From assembly GCF_016801865.2 (NCBI RefSeq), contig NC_068938.1, positions 187,932,850-187,996,849 of the forward strand: a DNA stretch of 64,000 bases, read 5' to 3'. Source of the DNA: Culex pipiens pallens. Lineage: Eukaryota; Arthropoda; Insecta; Diptera; Culicidae. Every line of letters begins with the position of its first letter. The first letter of the stretch is position 1. Below, one piece after another: positions 23,031 to 35,284 of the stretch. The position numbers were made by a program, and so were the translations under genes. The notes under the pieces were generated by a model. That model was not told the DNA's origin. It was given only the letters and a program-made list of their open reading frames with translations, and searched no databases.

Positions 23031-24040
23031 AGGAAAATGGTGAAACTTAAGGAAAAAAAATACCATCAAATCATTGGTATTATACATGTTTGTGACTGCA
23101 CCATTACTACAATGATTTTCAAAGCTATTTGTGGTACTTTTTCTAATTTTTTTGTTTTGAAAATTATACTTGAAATTTTAAATTTGGCTATTTTTTTTTT
23201 TTTGACGGTTTTTGGGAAGGATGATTTAGAAGTTCTGTTTCATTGAGAAAACAACACAATCAAATTGAATTTAAAATAATCCATTTTTCAATGTTCTCAC
23301 TTTGCTTTCCATTGGGAAACCATTACTAACCCTGACTCTACTCCAACCTCAATTCTGATTAATAACCATAAAACGGCTGATTAAGTTTTCCACTTTCCAT
23401 CTAATCCCAGCTACTACTAGTGCTGCAGTCCTGCGCCGGGTAATCCAATCTTACTTCAAGGAAACTGAACCCCTCCCTTAGAAGAACATCAAACAGCTCC
23501 GTTGGTTGCACCACGCTCATGCAACACGTGTGAGCTTCTTCTTTTTTTTGCAAAAAGGAGAAGTCGTCGAATTTTATGGCCAGTTTCGGTCGTTAAATTT
23601 GGTCTCCCACTCAGGAGCCAAGGGGGGATTCTTCAAGGACGGAACAGGAAAAGTGCACCTCAATCGACCTCATTGCACTCAGTTGAATGGAATGTTATGA
23701 AAGATTTAATTTGTTAGGATTTGTAGCGAAACAATCACAATCAGTTGATCGGCGTTCAAATATCGTGGTACATAAACCTTGTTTCGCATTCTGTAAGTTT
23801 TTTTTTTACATTGCTTCTTAATTGGTTAGCAACTGAACTACATAGTATGTCCAACTAATTATAAATATCAACACCGGGTGATGAAAATGGAGAAAAAAAA
23901 CTGACTTGATGGACAACGATCAAAATTTGTTTGCAGCATAAATTTGTCCCCGGGAAGTTTCACATTCGATGCGCGCATTTTTATGACCTCATTTGCTTAT
24001 CGTTTACTCCTTCGATATGGACACTAATAATAGGTTGAGG
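23031..24040. other. Low-copy interval
   Basis: About 23480-23720 is GC-richer with 64-71-codon frames, none recognisable. No repeat family was matched. Confidence 0.3.
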
Positions 24041-25188
24041 GACTTTTGAAAAGGGCGAATTTTAGAGTCAATCCAAAAAATCTAAAGAGTTTTGCAAAAA
24101 AAAGACAAAAAAATTACGCTTTATTTTTTACAAGCCCTTTTCAAACCGTAGTCCAGCAATGCACTTTCGGTTTTTGGCCCGGAACGGAAACCCGTTTTCG
24201 GGGTTGTGCATTTTTCCTCCAGTCATTTTTCGCCACTGACACCGAAAGTCGTCGACGTTACTTGGCTCGTTGGCGACATGTTCGCAGTGCAGTGCAGTTC
24301 GACCCAGTGCAGTGGCCAGAAATCGACTCAATAAAAATGCAATTTATATTCATTCCTTCTTGTTTGGGCTGGCTTGGCTTGGAGTGGCGTTCAACGAAAT
24401 GCAGTCTGGCTGGGTGAGGTGAATCCTTAATGAAAATGTATTACTGGGTCAGACAGTGGCCCCCAAATTGGTGTGGTGTTTGCTGCGGTCGTGTTGCACT
24501 GATTGATCATAATCGGTGCGATTAAGTTAAATGGTGATTGGGAACAGTGATTTCGCGGTGATTTGAGTGGTCGTTTGGTGCGCAAAAAAAGCTCGTTGAC
24601 AAGTTTATTGGAAAGTTCGCTGGAAGAGTTTGAATCTCTGATAAGAATTCTCGATTGAACCTCAAGATTTTATTACCAAAAGTATATAATCAAAACGCAT
24701 TTCCTCTAAATCTACAATCCTTCTTGCATTTCTTTCTTCACTGAGTGCAACCCATTTTCCGTTCAGCTCTTCAAACACCATCAAAGCTGAACAAATACTT
24801 GCTCAAGCGACAAAAAATTGAGTAAATATTCCGCGATTGCATTTTTTTACAGTCCTTTTGTTGCAACCATGAAGAAATGGTTCAAAGAACATTTTTAGCT
24901 TGACGCCGTCATTGTCCTAGGTCAGAGCCAGCCGGCCGGTCCCTTACCTCGGCTAACGCGAATGACCGACGACCTGTTCGGGGAACTGTCACGGCTTAGG
25001 ATATCGTTTGGTAAGGTGGTGAATGGAATAATAAATTTGGTAGAAACATTAATAACTAGACTTTTTGCATAACATTGTGATTTTTTTTTTCTATTTGTTA
25101 CATCAAATTGGGAAGTTTGCTTAAATCTGCATGCCTTTTTAGAATTTTTGCATGAACATGAAAAAATTGGTCAAAAAATCATTAAAAA
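24041..25188. other. GC-richer single-copy island
   Basis: A 123-codon plus-strand frame (24046-24417) covers a GC-richer segment with a GCAGTGCAGTGCAG run near 24284-24300. It has no family similarity I can name and is overlapped by a minus-strand frame, so it is not called a gene. The segment 24900-25020 is also GC-rich (GCCGGCCGG near 24931). Confidence 0.25.
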
Positions 25189-25480
25189 ATTCTCTACGAA
25201 ATCAGCCGATTTTTATTTTTTGTATGTTTTGATTTAGCTCAATCTTTTTGAGTGACCAAAGAAGCTATTTTGTGTCATTGTATACAAGTCAAGTCAACAT
25301 TCAGTCATACAAGTCACCATACAATTTTGGCCACTGTTCATACAAAAATGGTACGTAAAAATTCGAAAATCTGTAACTTTTGAAGCAATTTTCTGATCAG
25401 ATTGGTGTCTTCGGCAAAGTTGTAGGTATTGCTGAGGTGAATTTTTGATTTCGCAGACAGCGTAAAAATCGTGAAATTTA
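25189..25480 (-). mobile_element. CTACGAAA foldback family, single-arm fragment
   Basis: It begins TTCTCTACGAAATCAGCC, then GATTTAGCTCAATC, TTGTGTCATTG, CAAGTCACCATACAATTTTGGCC and TGTCTTCGGCAAAGTTGTAGG, in the order of the left arm at 32040-32280. The opposite arm is absent. Confidence 0.65.
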
Positions 25481-26050
25481 GAAAAAATGTTCATGAAATC
25501 CCGTGAAATTCAGCATTATTTTCAAACCATTGGTTAAAAAAAATTCATCTATTAAATATTTACCCACACGACTTTTTATTTGAATTATATTATCAATGTT
25601 ATCAAATGAAAATCGTGACATAAATTATTTGAAGGATTGAAAAAATACATTAAAATAAAATTGTTCCAACATTAACTATTAAACGAATAAAGTAAATATG
25701 AATCAGTCAATAGAATATCAACAAGTTATCACAGTAGGAGATTCAACATTCTTCTAAAAGAAACAATCTGGAGATAGAGTTGACTTTCTCAAGGTTGATA
25801 TTACCGGGAGCGTCGATGGAGGAAGAAATCAGGATATATAATTTATAGCAGTTAACTATTAGAAGGGACAGAACATTAATTTGAGTCACCCAACTGGCAG
25901 TCGCATGATTTTGATGCCTGGCGGCATGAAAGTATATCAGAATCTGCATGAAATCTGTCCTCATGCATTTTTTGCGATATAGGAGTATGACATTTTTGCT
26001 CGTTACCGACAATTATCGGCATTACCGGCGGCTTTTTGGTAGTATTTCAC
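25481..26050. other. AT-rich interval, nothing recognised
   Basis: An 89-codon minus-strand frame (25743-26012) is open, but nothing supports it as a gene. Confidence 0.35.
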
Positions 26051-26064
26051 AAAAAAACACTTAG

Positions 26065-26128
26065 CAGAACGAGGATTGAACTACCAACTTCTTGGTTATT
26101 GATCCGACACGCTACCACCGCGCCATGG
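26065..26128 (-). pseudogene. tRNA-derived sequence (SINE head or relic)
   Basis: On the minus strand GCGCGGTGGTAGCGTG resembles a pol III A box and GGTAGTTCAATCC a B box, about 40 bp apart as in a tRNA. The acceptor and T stems do not pair well, so it is not a functional tRNA gene. I read it as the tRNA-derived head of a SINE or a relic. Confidence 0.5.
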
Positions 26129-26129
26129 A

Positions 26130-27850
26130 CTAGTTAGTGAAAGAGCACCAACATATGCTTCTCTTTGGAGTGTTGCTCGGGGACGGGTCAGCATTATATG
26201 TGTTGGTGAGAACTGCAGATCGCTGAAATGTTTACACGCGGGCAAAAATGATCTACGGGCTTGCTGCAAAAAATGTTATAAAATATGACATTTTCTGCAG
26301 AAAATCCAATGTTGCAGATTTTGAGATATATTTTTCCTTTGGGTGTAGAGAAAAATATTGAAAAAAGAGAACGCTATTTGTAGTTTATAAGCTTTTCTTC
26401 AAAACTTACTAAATCAAATCATATTCATTCCCTTTAATAACAAATTTACTACTATTTTGTTTCGAAGGTAGAATTACAAAAAAGAAGATTCAAATTTGGT
26501 TTATTAAAGATTAAATAAATTTTGCTTCATTACATTATTTTTTATTTGAAAATCAAGAACTTTTGGGAAAGCAAAATTTTTACGATATTTGATGAATTGG
26601 TTTGATTGTTCCCATGGAAATTGTAAAATAGAAATTAAAAAAAAATGTAGTTCTAAAGCTACGTTGCAAATTATATTTATGCTATTTGACTTTTAAATGA
26701 ATGATGTCTTTAATAGTTTAGAAAAATATTCAAGTTATATTAAACCTGTTTGGCTAGACATGATTGATAAAGCTTGTATTAATTTGGAATTTGATTAAAT
26801 TTTTAAATAAACCGATATTTGAAAATTATACTGAAAAAATGCTGCCAAAACATAATCATGCGCCTACCCATCTTACGTGACTTAAAAAGACAAAAGGAAT
26901 TTAGAAAAAGTTTTCTATTAGTGTCAAGATAAAAATTGTTGAAGAAAAAGTATAATACAAAATAATCTATTCAAATTACTTTATCAAGAGATTTTTGAGG
27001 TAATTTTAAGATTTTCAACGTTCCGTGAAATTTCCTGAAAATTACTTTTTTTGAGCGTGAAATTCACTGATCCTATATATTTTTTTATTATGATTTTATG
27101 ATAACTTTTTTGACATAAAATCATTTTACCAAAATTCATATATTTACAATTTAAAAAAAAATCATATGTTTTAGGGGAAAAAACAGCAACTTTGAGCAAT
27201 AAAAAAAGTATAAACAATAATTTTGTCACCGAGAAAAATAGAAATTTTACTCAAAAAAATTTTATTGTAAAATTAAATTTTTTAACTTAAAGTTTAATTT
27301 TAACTGAAAAATTCCAGTTTTTCGATTTATTAAAGTAGTGAATATGATTGTCCATTCCAGCATATATTTTTCCGTGAATTTGAGAAAACTGCCAATAATA
27401 TTGCCCTAGAGACATCGAAGACTGGAAATCTGGTCTGAATAAAAGAAAAAGAAACAAGAGAATTGAAATTTTCTAAGTCTAATCCAAACATCATTTTTTT
27501 CTAAAATCAATATCTATGAAACTACTGGTACTTCTTCCAATAATAAAAAATAAAATTTGGTGAAATTTTATGATTTTTTTCAAATAAAATAAAATTTCGG
27601 AATCAACTCTAACAATATTTGACCATTTTGAAAAGTTAGTAACTGTTAGATATCTCTACTATTTTTATCATAAAACATTTGTGGTGGAGTTTATTTGTTT
27701 TTTTCATAACTTGAATATCTGAAATCGAATTGAACAAATTCGACTGTCAATATAAAATTAACATTCATCGAAAGCTTCAACTGTTGCATTCGCGTGAATT
27801 CTAGCACTATGCACCACGATCCTATTTCCCTTTCGACCTCTCAAAGTCCT
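26130..27850. other. AT-rich interval with faint repeat fragments
   Basis: Around 27150-27230 the blocks ATGTTTTAGGGGAAAAAAC and CAACTTTGAGCAATA resemble the CTACGAAA foldback interior. Otherwise nothing is recognised. Confidence 0.35.
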
Positions 27851-28844
27851 TAACCCCTCTCATTTGTGGCGTTCGGGAAATCCCAAAAGTGTCACCTTCA
27901 CCATAAACCAACCTCCTCAGCAAAGGGCGGTGAGCAAGGGTTCGACGGTGTGTTTATGAAAAAGCATAAATACAACAACCTTTCCTTTTTCTCGTGCCTT
28001 CGTGTCAGCTCCCAGTTGGGGACTTGGAAATGGTGGAAGCTCCGGCAGGTTCAAAGGTTGAAATGGAAATTTAGGATGCAATGCACGATACATGAAAGGG
28101 AAAAGAAGGGGGAGGGGAAATTGTATCCAATTTTGCTGCAGCTCAGAGGGAATAAAAACAAACCCCGTTCTTTGTTTGTCCTTGAGGGTCGTTTCTGTTG
28201 AGGTGAGTTGAAAGGAAAAGGTTTTGCCCGATAGAGAAAAGGAACCAGAAAAAGTAAGGTGCAACATTTATTCAAATCAGTGAAATATTTGAATTTTCAA
28301 GCAGTTATTTAAAATTAGGGAAGAAAAAACTCCAGCGAAGTAAATTATGATCATTGACCTTGTTTCCGATGTTCAACGGGCAGCAGAAAAACAAGTTCCA
28401 GTCCAGATTCGTTATGAGCTTGGAAGTGGATCATTAGTTGCGCTTCTTATCGGAAACCGTGAACTGCCATTAAGCTTCCAATAATCGGCTATAATTCTTG
28501 TGGCACGCGGCTTCAGTGCAGCAAGCAACGTCCTTAAATGACGTGATTATGGACGGTGGCTGCTCGTTATAAACTGCAAGTTGCAATCCCATATAGAGAT
28601 AAGAATGCTTTGTCACCACGCGGAATTTTCCTTGGGGCAAAAAGCGCGCTTTTGGAGGTGGTTTTGGAGAGCTTAAGGATACCATAAATTAAGCGATTAG
28701 ACACTGGCGTTTTTAGTATGGAATGGACCAATTTTTCAATATATGTATTTTTTAAATCGGCATTCGTTGTATTCAAAGGTTAGTGATTAAAAATATATGT
28801 GTTTTCTTTCAATATTTCAAATAAATTTAATTTAATTTAAAACA
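27850..28844. other. GC-richer single-copy island and flank
   Basis: Overlapping frames of 111 and 116 codons occupy 27866-28267 on opposite strands; the segment is purine-rich on the + strand (GAAAGGGAAAAGAAGGGGG near 28093). Coding is not supported. From 28300 to 28844 the sequence is unassigned. Confidence 0.25.
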
Positions 28845-30267
28845 ATCCCGCATAGTCATGAACTATATAACTACTTTATGACAAATAGTTACTCAACTAT
28901 TAATCAAATGGTCTCTACTATTCATTGAATTGTAACCCAACTATATATGTACGATATATCAAACCATTAATTCCATTCCCAAAATAGTTTTGGTCGATTT
29001 TACTATATGAGAAATTAGTTGTTAGGCAGATAACTATATGAGGTTTTCATACATATGTAAATATTTTTATAAACTTGGATTTTACGTCAAATAGTCATTG
29101 CCCAAAAAATTGACTATTCCCTATATAGTTTCTGAAAAACTACTTTACCGACACTACTTTGCCGACACTTTAAAAAAGACCGCAAAAATGAACCCTACAA
29201 TTGTTGTGATAACTACTTCGGATATAATCAAATTTGATTTTTAAGTTCTATCGATAGTTGGTGAATGTTTACCGCCATTATATGTGATGTTATTTACGTT
29301 GCTGCCGAACTGCTGCCGCCTTATCCGATTGATCTATATCTGTTGGTGGTTTTTCAGTGGTTTTGGTGACATGTTGTGTTAGAAGGGAGCAAGCTCGGGG
29401 GCAAGTATTTTTCGATAAGTCCAAGTAGTCCAAACAATTGACTCATTTTATAGTGAACAGTAATAGTCCACCATGTAGTACACATATTTTTGGTGTATGG
29501 TAAGAACAGCATGCCTACTTTTTCTGGAATAGTGAAAGTCAATTTCATGAGCCCTCGTAACATTTTTCTTCTTTTGGGGAGTTTTCTGATAATCTGAGGA
29601 GAAGTGGGGGTGTTGAAGGTTCTCTATCATCCAGAGGAATCGACTGTGATCAATTTACTTGATAAAAGTTGAAATTTTTGTACCAATCGTTTAACATATA
29701 GTTGGATTATATAACAAACTGTAATTGTACTCCATACTGTTGAAATATTGTTTGAACTATTTGGACTTATAGAAATTTTTAATTCAAAATAGTATGGTGT
29801 ATAGTAATTTTACTTCATGTAAGTTGACAAATTATTTGGATTATACAAACTTATCGAAAAAAATGTGGCCGCCATCAATTGTGTTCTACTAAAGCATTTA
29901 TAGTAGGTTTTTAGTTCTTACAGGTTCTGACTATAAAAATCTAAAATCTGTGGAATTTTGCTATATTGTTCTCAATAAAGTTGATAAATTGTTTGAACTA
30001 TTTGGACTTGTACATTTTTTCGTTGAGTCACGTTGTCTAAACAATCCGAACTGTTTAGTGTAAGGTTATTGTACCCCAAATAGTTCAAAAATAGTTAGAA
30101 TCATTAGATTTACTTCAATAAAAACGTCATCATTTGACGATCAGTTTCGTTATGGTTTTGTATAGTGCCGTAACTATATGATAATGGTTAAGTATGTGGT
30201 AACTACATCTCTTTTAGTAGTAATATAGTTTGTACTATTCCCCCGATGGTTTTTGATTATGCGGGAT
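28845..30267. mobile_element. Terminal-inverted-repeat element, ATCCCGCATA family
   Basis: The left end ATCCCGCATAGTCA at 28845 is matched by the complement of ATCCCGCATAATCA ending at 30267. The 1423-bp interior repeats short motifs such as ACTATTTGGACTT and GTTGGATTAT / AACTATAT in both orientations, suggesting repeated subterminal sites. No transposase is visible. Its right end touches the next MITE (30269), a head-to-tail junction of two elements. Confidence 0.7.
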
Positions 30268-30268
30268 A

Positions 30269-30500
30269 CTCGGGTGAGTTTTCAAAAAGCCGTAAGAGCC
30301 ACCGTGACCTCCGACACTAATCTTCATTTTTCTCCAAATTGATGCAAAATTTCATTTATCTTTAATGTAGAGCACTTGAAGGACGTGTAGATGAACAATC
30401 TCAAGCTTTTTTGAAATTGTTTTTTCGCAGGTAGCTCGAGTACCGTTGCAAAAAGGGCTTTGTTTACCAATGGCTCTTACGGCTTTTTGAAAACTAATCC
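30269..30500. mobile_element. MITE with CTCGGGTGAG termini, copy 2
   Basis: The left end (CTCGGGTGAGTTTTCAAAAA) and right end (TTTTTGAAAACTAATCC) are inverted. The interior shares CCACCGTGACCTCCGACAC, GACGTGTAGATGAACAATCT and TTGCAAAAAGGGC with 18467-18693. Confidence 0.75.
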
Positions 30501-30539
30501 AAAAAAAAATCCTGATAAAAAAGCAACGAAACTAACGGT

Positions 30540-31300
30540 AAAAATCTAAACTGTCCAAACCACACATCGAAAATTGCATCACTCTCGGAAACTGGACAGT
30601 GAGAGTGGCGTCCTCACCACACCAATCCAATGTGCTGCTTCTGCTGTAATGTGCATCATCGTCGTCATTCTACGCTCAATCTCCCATTCTCCTTCCACCA
30701 ACAAACCACCATTCGTCTCCATCCTCTCTCTCCTTCTTCTCGCGAATAAAAACCACCCACACTCGTGCATCTTCTCTCTCCCCTCACACGCTTTATCGCG
30801 TTGCTTTCTTCGGCAATCATTCTTCTTCCCTCTTTTACTATTCGTCACTTCTCGTAACGACCATAAGAACCTGCGGAAAACCGGTTTGTTCGCGCGGCCA
30901 AACCTGGTCTAGGCCCGCGACGCTGACGCGCTGTGTTTGTTCAAGTACGCATACCAGCAAACTAAGCGGTGCGCGTTTATTGTGGGGGGCAAAAGAGCAA
31001 ATAGCAAAAGTCACTTTGGAACCGGTAAGAAGAAGAATGTAAACAAAAAAAACTGCAATTCGCCTCACTTGTGTGCTGGGTATTGTCTCACGGTGCGATG
31101 CGTAGCTTCGGGAGAAGAGGAATAGGAAGCTTCAGGGGGGAAAGGCTGGTTCTAGCTTACGCACTCGCGAACTGGACTTGGGGCTACGATAAACTGGTTC
31201 CTGGGGAGCACAAATGATGACCATCTGTGACGATAGTCGAGGAAGGAAGCTCAAGTCAGAGCTTGTCAAATGTTCTCTAACGTGGGACATTGTTGCTGCA
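30540..31300. other. GC-richer single-copy island
   Basis: Pyrimidine-rich on the + strand at 30660-30840 with overlapping 112-codon (30574-30912 +) and 89-codon (30579-30848 -) frames. Neither is recognisable. The CTTCTTCTC-type sequence may be an untranslated exon or splicing-related tract. Confidence 0.25.
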
Positions 31301-32032
31301 TTTTTGTGGCAAAGTAATCAAAAAGATTATCTTTAAAAAATACTATTTTGAAAATAAATAAGAAAAAGATCTTATTTTTTTTTTTGATTTTTAGGACATT
31401 TTGAAAAGGGAAGGGGATAAAAACTTTTAATCAAACTTGCAGTGGCCTATCTTGAAAATAGAACTACATCATTTCTCAATTTATATTGAACTAAAAATTA
31501 ATCCCTAGTTTGTTGTTGTAAAATAATCAATTGTAATAAATTTATAATTAGTAAACAAAATATGGTTTTATCAACATTTAAGCATGTTTTTGATGTGATA
31601 AAGAATTTTAAAACAATAATAAAATTTACCAATTTTATTTAAAAAAAATGGTAAATAAACTTTGCCAAATTAATTTTGAACATAAAACTTTTTATCATCA
31701 GTTTGTACACTGCAGAATTCATGTTTGGAATAGAGAAGGGGAGAGAAAACATAAAAAAAGTTGAATTCTGCAATCTCCCTCCCCTCATTATAACTAATTG
31801 GTATTTATGCACAAATATCATTATTTTGGACTTCAAGTTTGTTGTAAAATTGAAGTTTTCATAGCAAGAGAAAAAATCATATAAACATTGTATACATACA
31901 TGTTCTGAAAATATCTATCTTTTGTTTGAAAATCATTCTAAAATAATCTAATTAAATTTAATTTACGAAGAAATTAAAGGTGAATGAAATGAGCTGCTCA
32001 TATTATTCTGAATGCAATGAAAACTCTGAAGA
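31301..32032. other. AT-rich interval, nothing recognised
   Basis: No supported feature. Confidence 0.4.
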
Positions 32033-33643
32033 GAGCAATTCCCTACCAAAACCGGAAATGGATTTTATTTGTATTTTTTGATTTGGCTCGAACTTTGTGG
32101 GGGCCTTCCCTATGACCAAATATGCTATTTTGTGTCATTGGTTCACCCATACAAGTCTCCATACAATTTTGGCAGCTGCCCATACAAAAATGGTTTGTAA
32201 ATATTCAAACAGCTGTAACTTTTGAGTGAATTTTCTGATCAATTTGGTGTCTTCGGCAAAGTTGTAGGTATTGTTGAGGACTTTTGAGAAAAAAAAGGTA
32301 CACGGAAAAACAAATTTGGAGATTTTTTTATCAACTTTGTTTCACTAAAACTCAATTTCCCAAAATACGTTTTTTTTTTATTTTCGAGATTTTTTGATAT
32401 GTTTTAGGGGACAAAAATCCGCAACTTTTGAGCCATAGAGAAACATGGTCAAAAAATCTGCCGCCGAGTTATGAATTTTTGAAAAATAGTGATTTTTGGA
32501 AAAATCGAAGTTTTATGTAAAAACAAGTTTGACATTACATTTTAATGCAAAATTGAATTTGCAATCGAAAAGTACTTTACAGATTTTTTGATAAAGGGCT
32601 CCGTTTTCAAGATATAGCCACCGAAAGTTTGATTTTAGCGAAATATTTGCAGTTTTTCAATTTTTAAAAATAGTGACCATGAGTGACCATTTCTAAAAAT
32701 ATTTTTTTTGTAAAGTTCAGAAAATTTGCTATAAAATTGCGAAAATTCAAGTTTTCTAAGTCTCACCCAATCAGCCCACCATTTTCTAATGACGTTATCT
32801 CAGCAATTAATGGTTCGATTTTCAATGTTAATACATGAAACATTCGTGAAATTTTCCGATCTTTTCGAAAAAAATATTTTGAAAATTTTTAAATCAAGAC
32901 TAGCATTTTAAATGGGCGTAATATTCAATATTTGGCCCTTTTAAAATGAACTTTTCAAAAAAATATTTTTAGAAATGGTCACTCATGGTCACTATTTTTA
33001 AAAATTGAAAAACTGCAAATATTTCGCTAAAATCAAACTTTCGGTGGCTATATCTTGAAAACGGAGCCCTTTATCAAAAAATCTGTAAAGTACTTTTCGA
33101 TTGCAAATTCAATTTTGCATTAAAAAGTAATGTCAAACTTGTTTTTGCATAAAACTTCGATTTTTCCAAAAATCACTATTTTTCAAAAATTCATAACTCG
33201 GCGGCAGATTTTTTGACCATGTTTCTCTATGGCTCAAAAGTTGCGGATTTTTGTCCCCTAAAACATATCAAAAAATCTCGAAAATCAAAAAATACGTATT
33301 TTGGGAAATTGAGTTTTAGTGAAAAAAAGTTGATAAAAAAATGTCCAAATTTGTTTTTCCGTGTACCTATTTTTTTCCTCAAAAGTCCTCAACAATACCT
33401 ACAACTTTGCCGAAGATACCAAATTGATCAGAAAATTCACTCAAAAGTTACAGCTGTTTGAATATTTACAAACCATTTTTTTTATGGACAGCAGCCAAAA
33501 TTGTATGGAGACTTGTATGGGTGAACCAATGACGCAAAATAGCTTATTTGGTCATAGGGAAGGCCCCCACAAAGTTTGAGTCAAATAAAAAAATACAAAA
33601 AATAAAAATGGTCGAAATCGGCCGATTTCGTAGAGTGTTGCTC
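32033..33643. mobile_element. CTACGAAA foldback family, full-length copy
   Basis: This 1611-bp palindrome starts GAGCAATTCCCTAC and ends GTAGAGTGTTGCTC. The arms are about 700 bp: for example GGTTCACCCATACAAGTCTC (32143) pairs with its complement near 33513, and TTTCACTAAAACTCAATTTC (32340) pairs near 33303-33325. A short centre (about 32760-32950) holds ATGGGCGTAATATTCAATAT. No transposase frame. A single transcript across it would fold into a very long hairpin. Confidence 0.85.
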
Positions 33644-34146
33644 AAGAGATTCATGTCAATTCATTTTCTAAATTGATTTTGTTATCAAAAATTTAACCAA
33701 ACAACACGATATTTATATTTGTATAACTTCCAAAGTTCAAAGTAAAATGCAAAAATAAACGATTTTTTCTGGCAAACAGGTATGCATTGCAGTACATTAG
33801 AAAGTAATTTAAAAAAAAAAACAAATAATTCTTGAAAATGCAAAATATAATGCATCCCAATTTTTCGGACCAAATTTGACATTGACTTTAAAAAATATTT
33901 GCAACGGCCTAAGAGAGAACGTACAAACTAACAAAATAAAACAAAAATAAAATTGATTCTCTTTAAAAAGAGAGCAAAAAACAGGATAAAATATATGACA
34001 CCCCTTTTTCTGTTTCAAAGATTATAAAGACACAAAAAAGTTCTCATACATTCAAAAAATTATGTGATTTTTTTGTAAACATGAAACTTTTAAAGCAAAT
34101 AATAAATAATGTTTTTTTTTAAACACGTTTAAAGTTATGTCATTTT
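33644..34146. other. AT-rich interval, nothing recognised
   Basis: Short chance frames only. Confidence 0.4.
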
Positions 34147-34616
34147 TAGGCTGGTACAAATATTTTTAAAAGTTTTTGTCACCCCCCCCCCCCCCCCCTT
34201 CAAAATTGGCCCGAAAAATCAGGGGGCAAAAAAAATATTTTTACAATAAACTTCAAAATTTCGATGAAAATTCAAGTGCAACCAGCTGAAATCAAATTAA
34301 AATACATTCTTCTGCGTTTTAAATCATTTTTAGCATGTTTGGGTTTATTAAAAAATCTTAAGATTTTTTGAAAATTTTCTATGCAAAATCTTTTTTTCGA
34401 TACAATTTTTGTTTTTGTCAGATCTTAGATTTTTTGAAAACTAATGATTGCAAAACAACTGAACTAGTGTAAAACGCATTTTAAAACACTTTTTTCATTT
34501 AAATGGGAAGACTATGGCTTGCTATTTAAATTTTTATATTTTTTTATTTTTTTGCCCCCCCCTTGACCTCGGGGCCGAGGGACAAAAACGTTTTTTAATA
34601 TTTGCATCGGCCTTAT
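34147..34616 (+). mobile_element. Poly-C MITE family, reference copy 4
   Basis: The left end AGGCTGGTACAAATATTTTT and the right end (complement AAGGCCGATGCAAATATT) are imperfect inverted repeats of about 30 bp that continue into AAAAG/CGTTTTTGTC. A pure C run of about 17 bases follows the left end (34182-34198) and a C run precedes the right end (34555-34562). Interior landmarks are AAGTGCAACCAGCTGAAATC, TTTTTAGCATGTTTGGG and CAAAACAACTGAACTAGTG. It is the clearest full copy. Confidence 0.8.
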
Positions 34617-34689
34617 TGAATCCTCATATCCCTCAAGAAAAGAAAATTCTTCTACAATGGGAACCTCTTCGAGGTTGAGAAATATTGTT

Positions 34690-34870
34690 CTAGTTTATGC
34701 TTTGGGACCAGCCATAAACCACGTGGACTCTTTTTTGGGAATCTGTTACCCCCCCCCCCCTCGTGGACAATTGGGCACAAAAAAACTATTTTGTATGGAT
34801 CGTGAACAATTCGCCATACCCCCTCCCCCCCCAGAATTGGGAGAAGCTAAAATAATCTCATATATCTCTG
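34690..34870 (+). repeat. C-rich repeat fragment (CCACGTGGAC type)
   Basis: ACCAGCCATAAACCACGTGG followed by TTTTGGGAATC, a C10 run (34750) and a second C run (34821-34830). The first part matches 4590-4640. It looks like a fragment of a dispersed repeat. Confidence 0.5.
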
Positions 34871-35031
34871 TTTATTTAAATCAAAAAAAATAAAAATAAA
34901 AAAAAAATCAAAACATCCACATTAACGGGTCTTTTGTGGTCTCTATTGCAAGTTTTCTGCTCGAACCTAGGAGTTTGAAGGCTTGAATGGGGAGAGCACC
35001 CAAACCTCTTTTTACTCCAAGGAACCTTCCT

Positions 35032-35098
35032 CCCCAGTGTTTGAACTGACGACCTTTGGATTGCGAGTCCAACCGCCGCCAGCGATTCCACCGGAGTA
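35032..35098 (-). pseudogene. tRNA-derived sequence with intact anticodon arm
   Basis: On the minus strand TGGAATCGCTGGCGGCGGTTGG resembles an A box (35075-35091) and GTCAGTTCAAAC a B box. The anticodon arm (35056-35072) is a perfect 5-bp stem, TTGGA/TCCAA, with a 7-base loop CTCGCAA whose centre would be CGC (Ala). The acceptor ends do not pair, so I call it a tRNA-like relic or SINE head, not a working tRNA gene. The downstream minus strand continues into unassigned low-copy sequence. Confidence 0.5.
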
Positions 35099-35284
35099 GG
35101 CTTGGTTTGGTGTGTTGTTTGTACTTATGGCATGGAGACAACTCCTACACCTGGAATGACTTAACGGCCTAACAACCAAGGCCGGGACCGACATTTTACT
35201 TCCTCATCCGATGGAAGGTTTTATTTAAATGGGCATTATAAATTTTGCTAAACTTATCCTACAATTTTAATACCTTGATATATT

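Noticed and set aside
24046..24417. 123-codon frame as a gene
   Set aside because: No domain or homology recognised, repeats of GCAGT inside, and an overlapping minus-strand frame.
10491..33461. Shared peptide SPQQYLQ in frames at 10491-10781 and 33213-33461 as a conserved gene
   Set aside because: Both lie in the same foldback repeat arm; similarity follows from DNA homology, and the rest of the frames diverge with stops.
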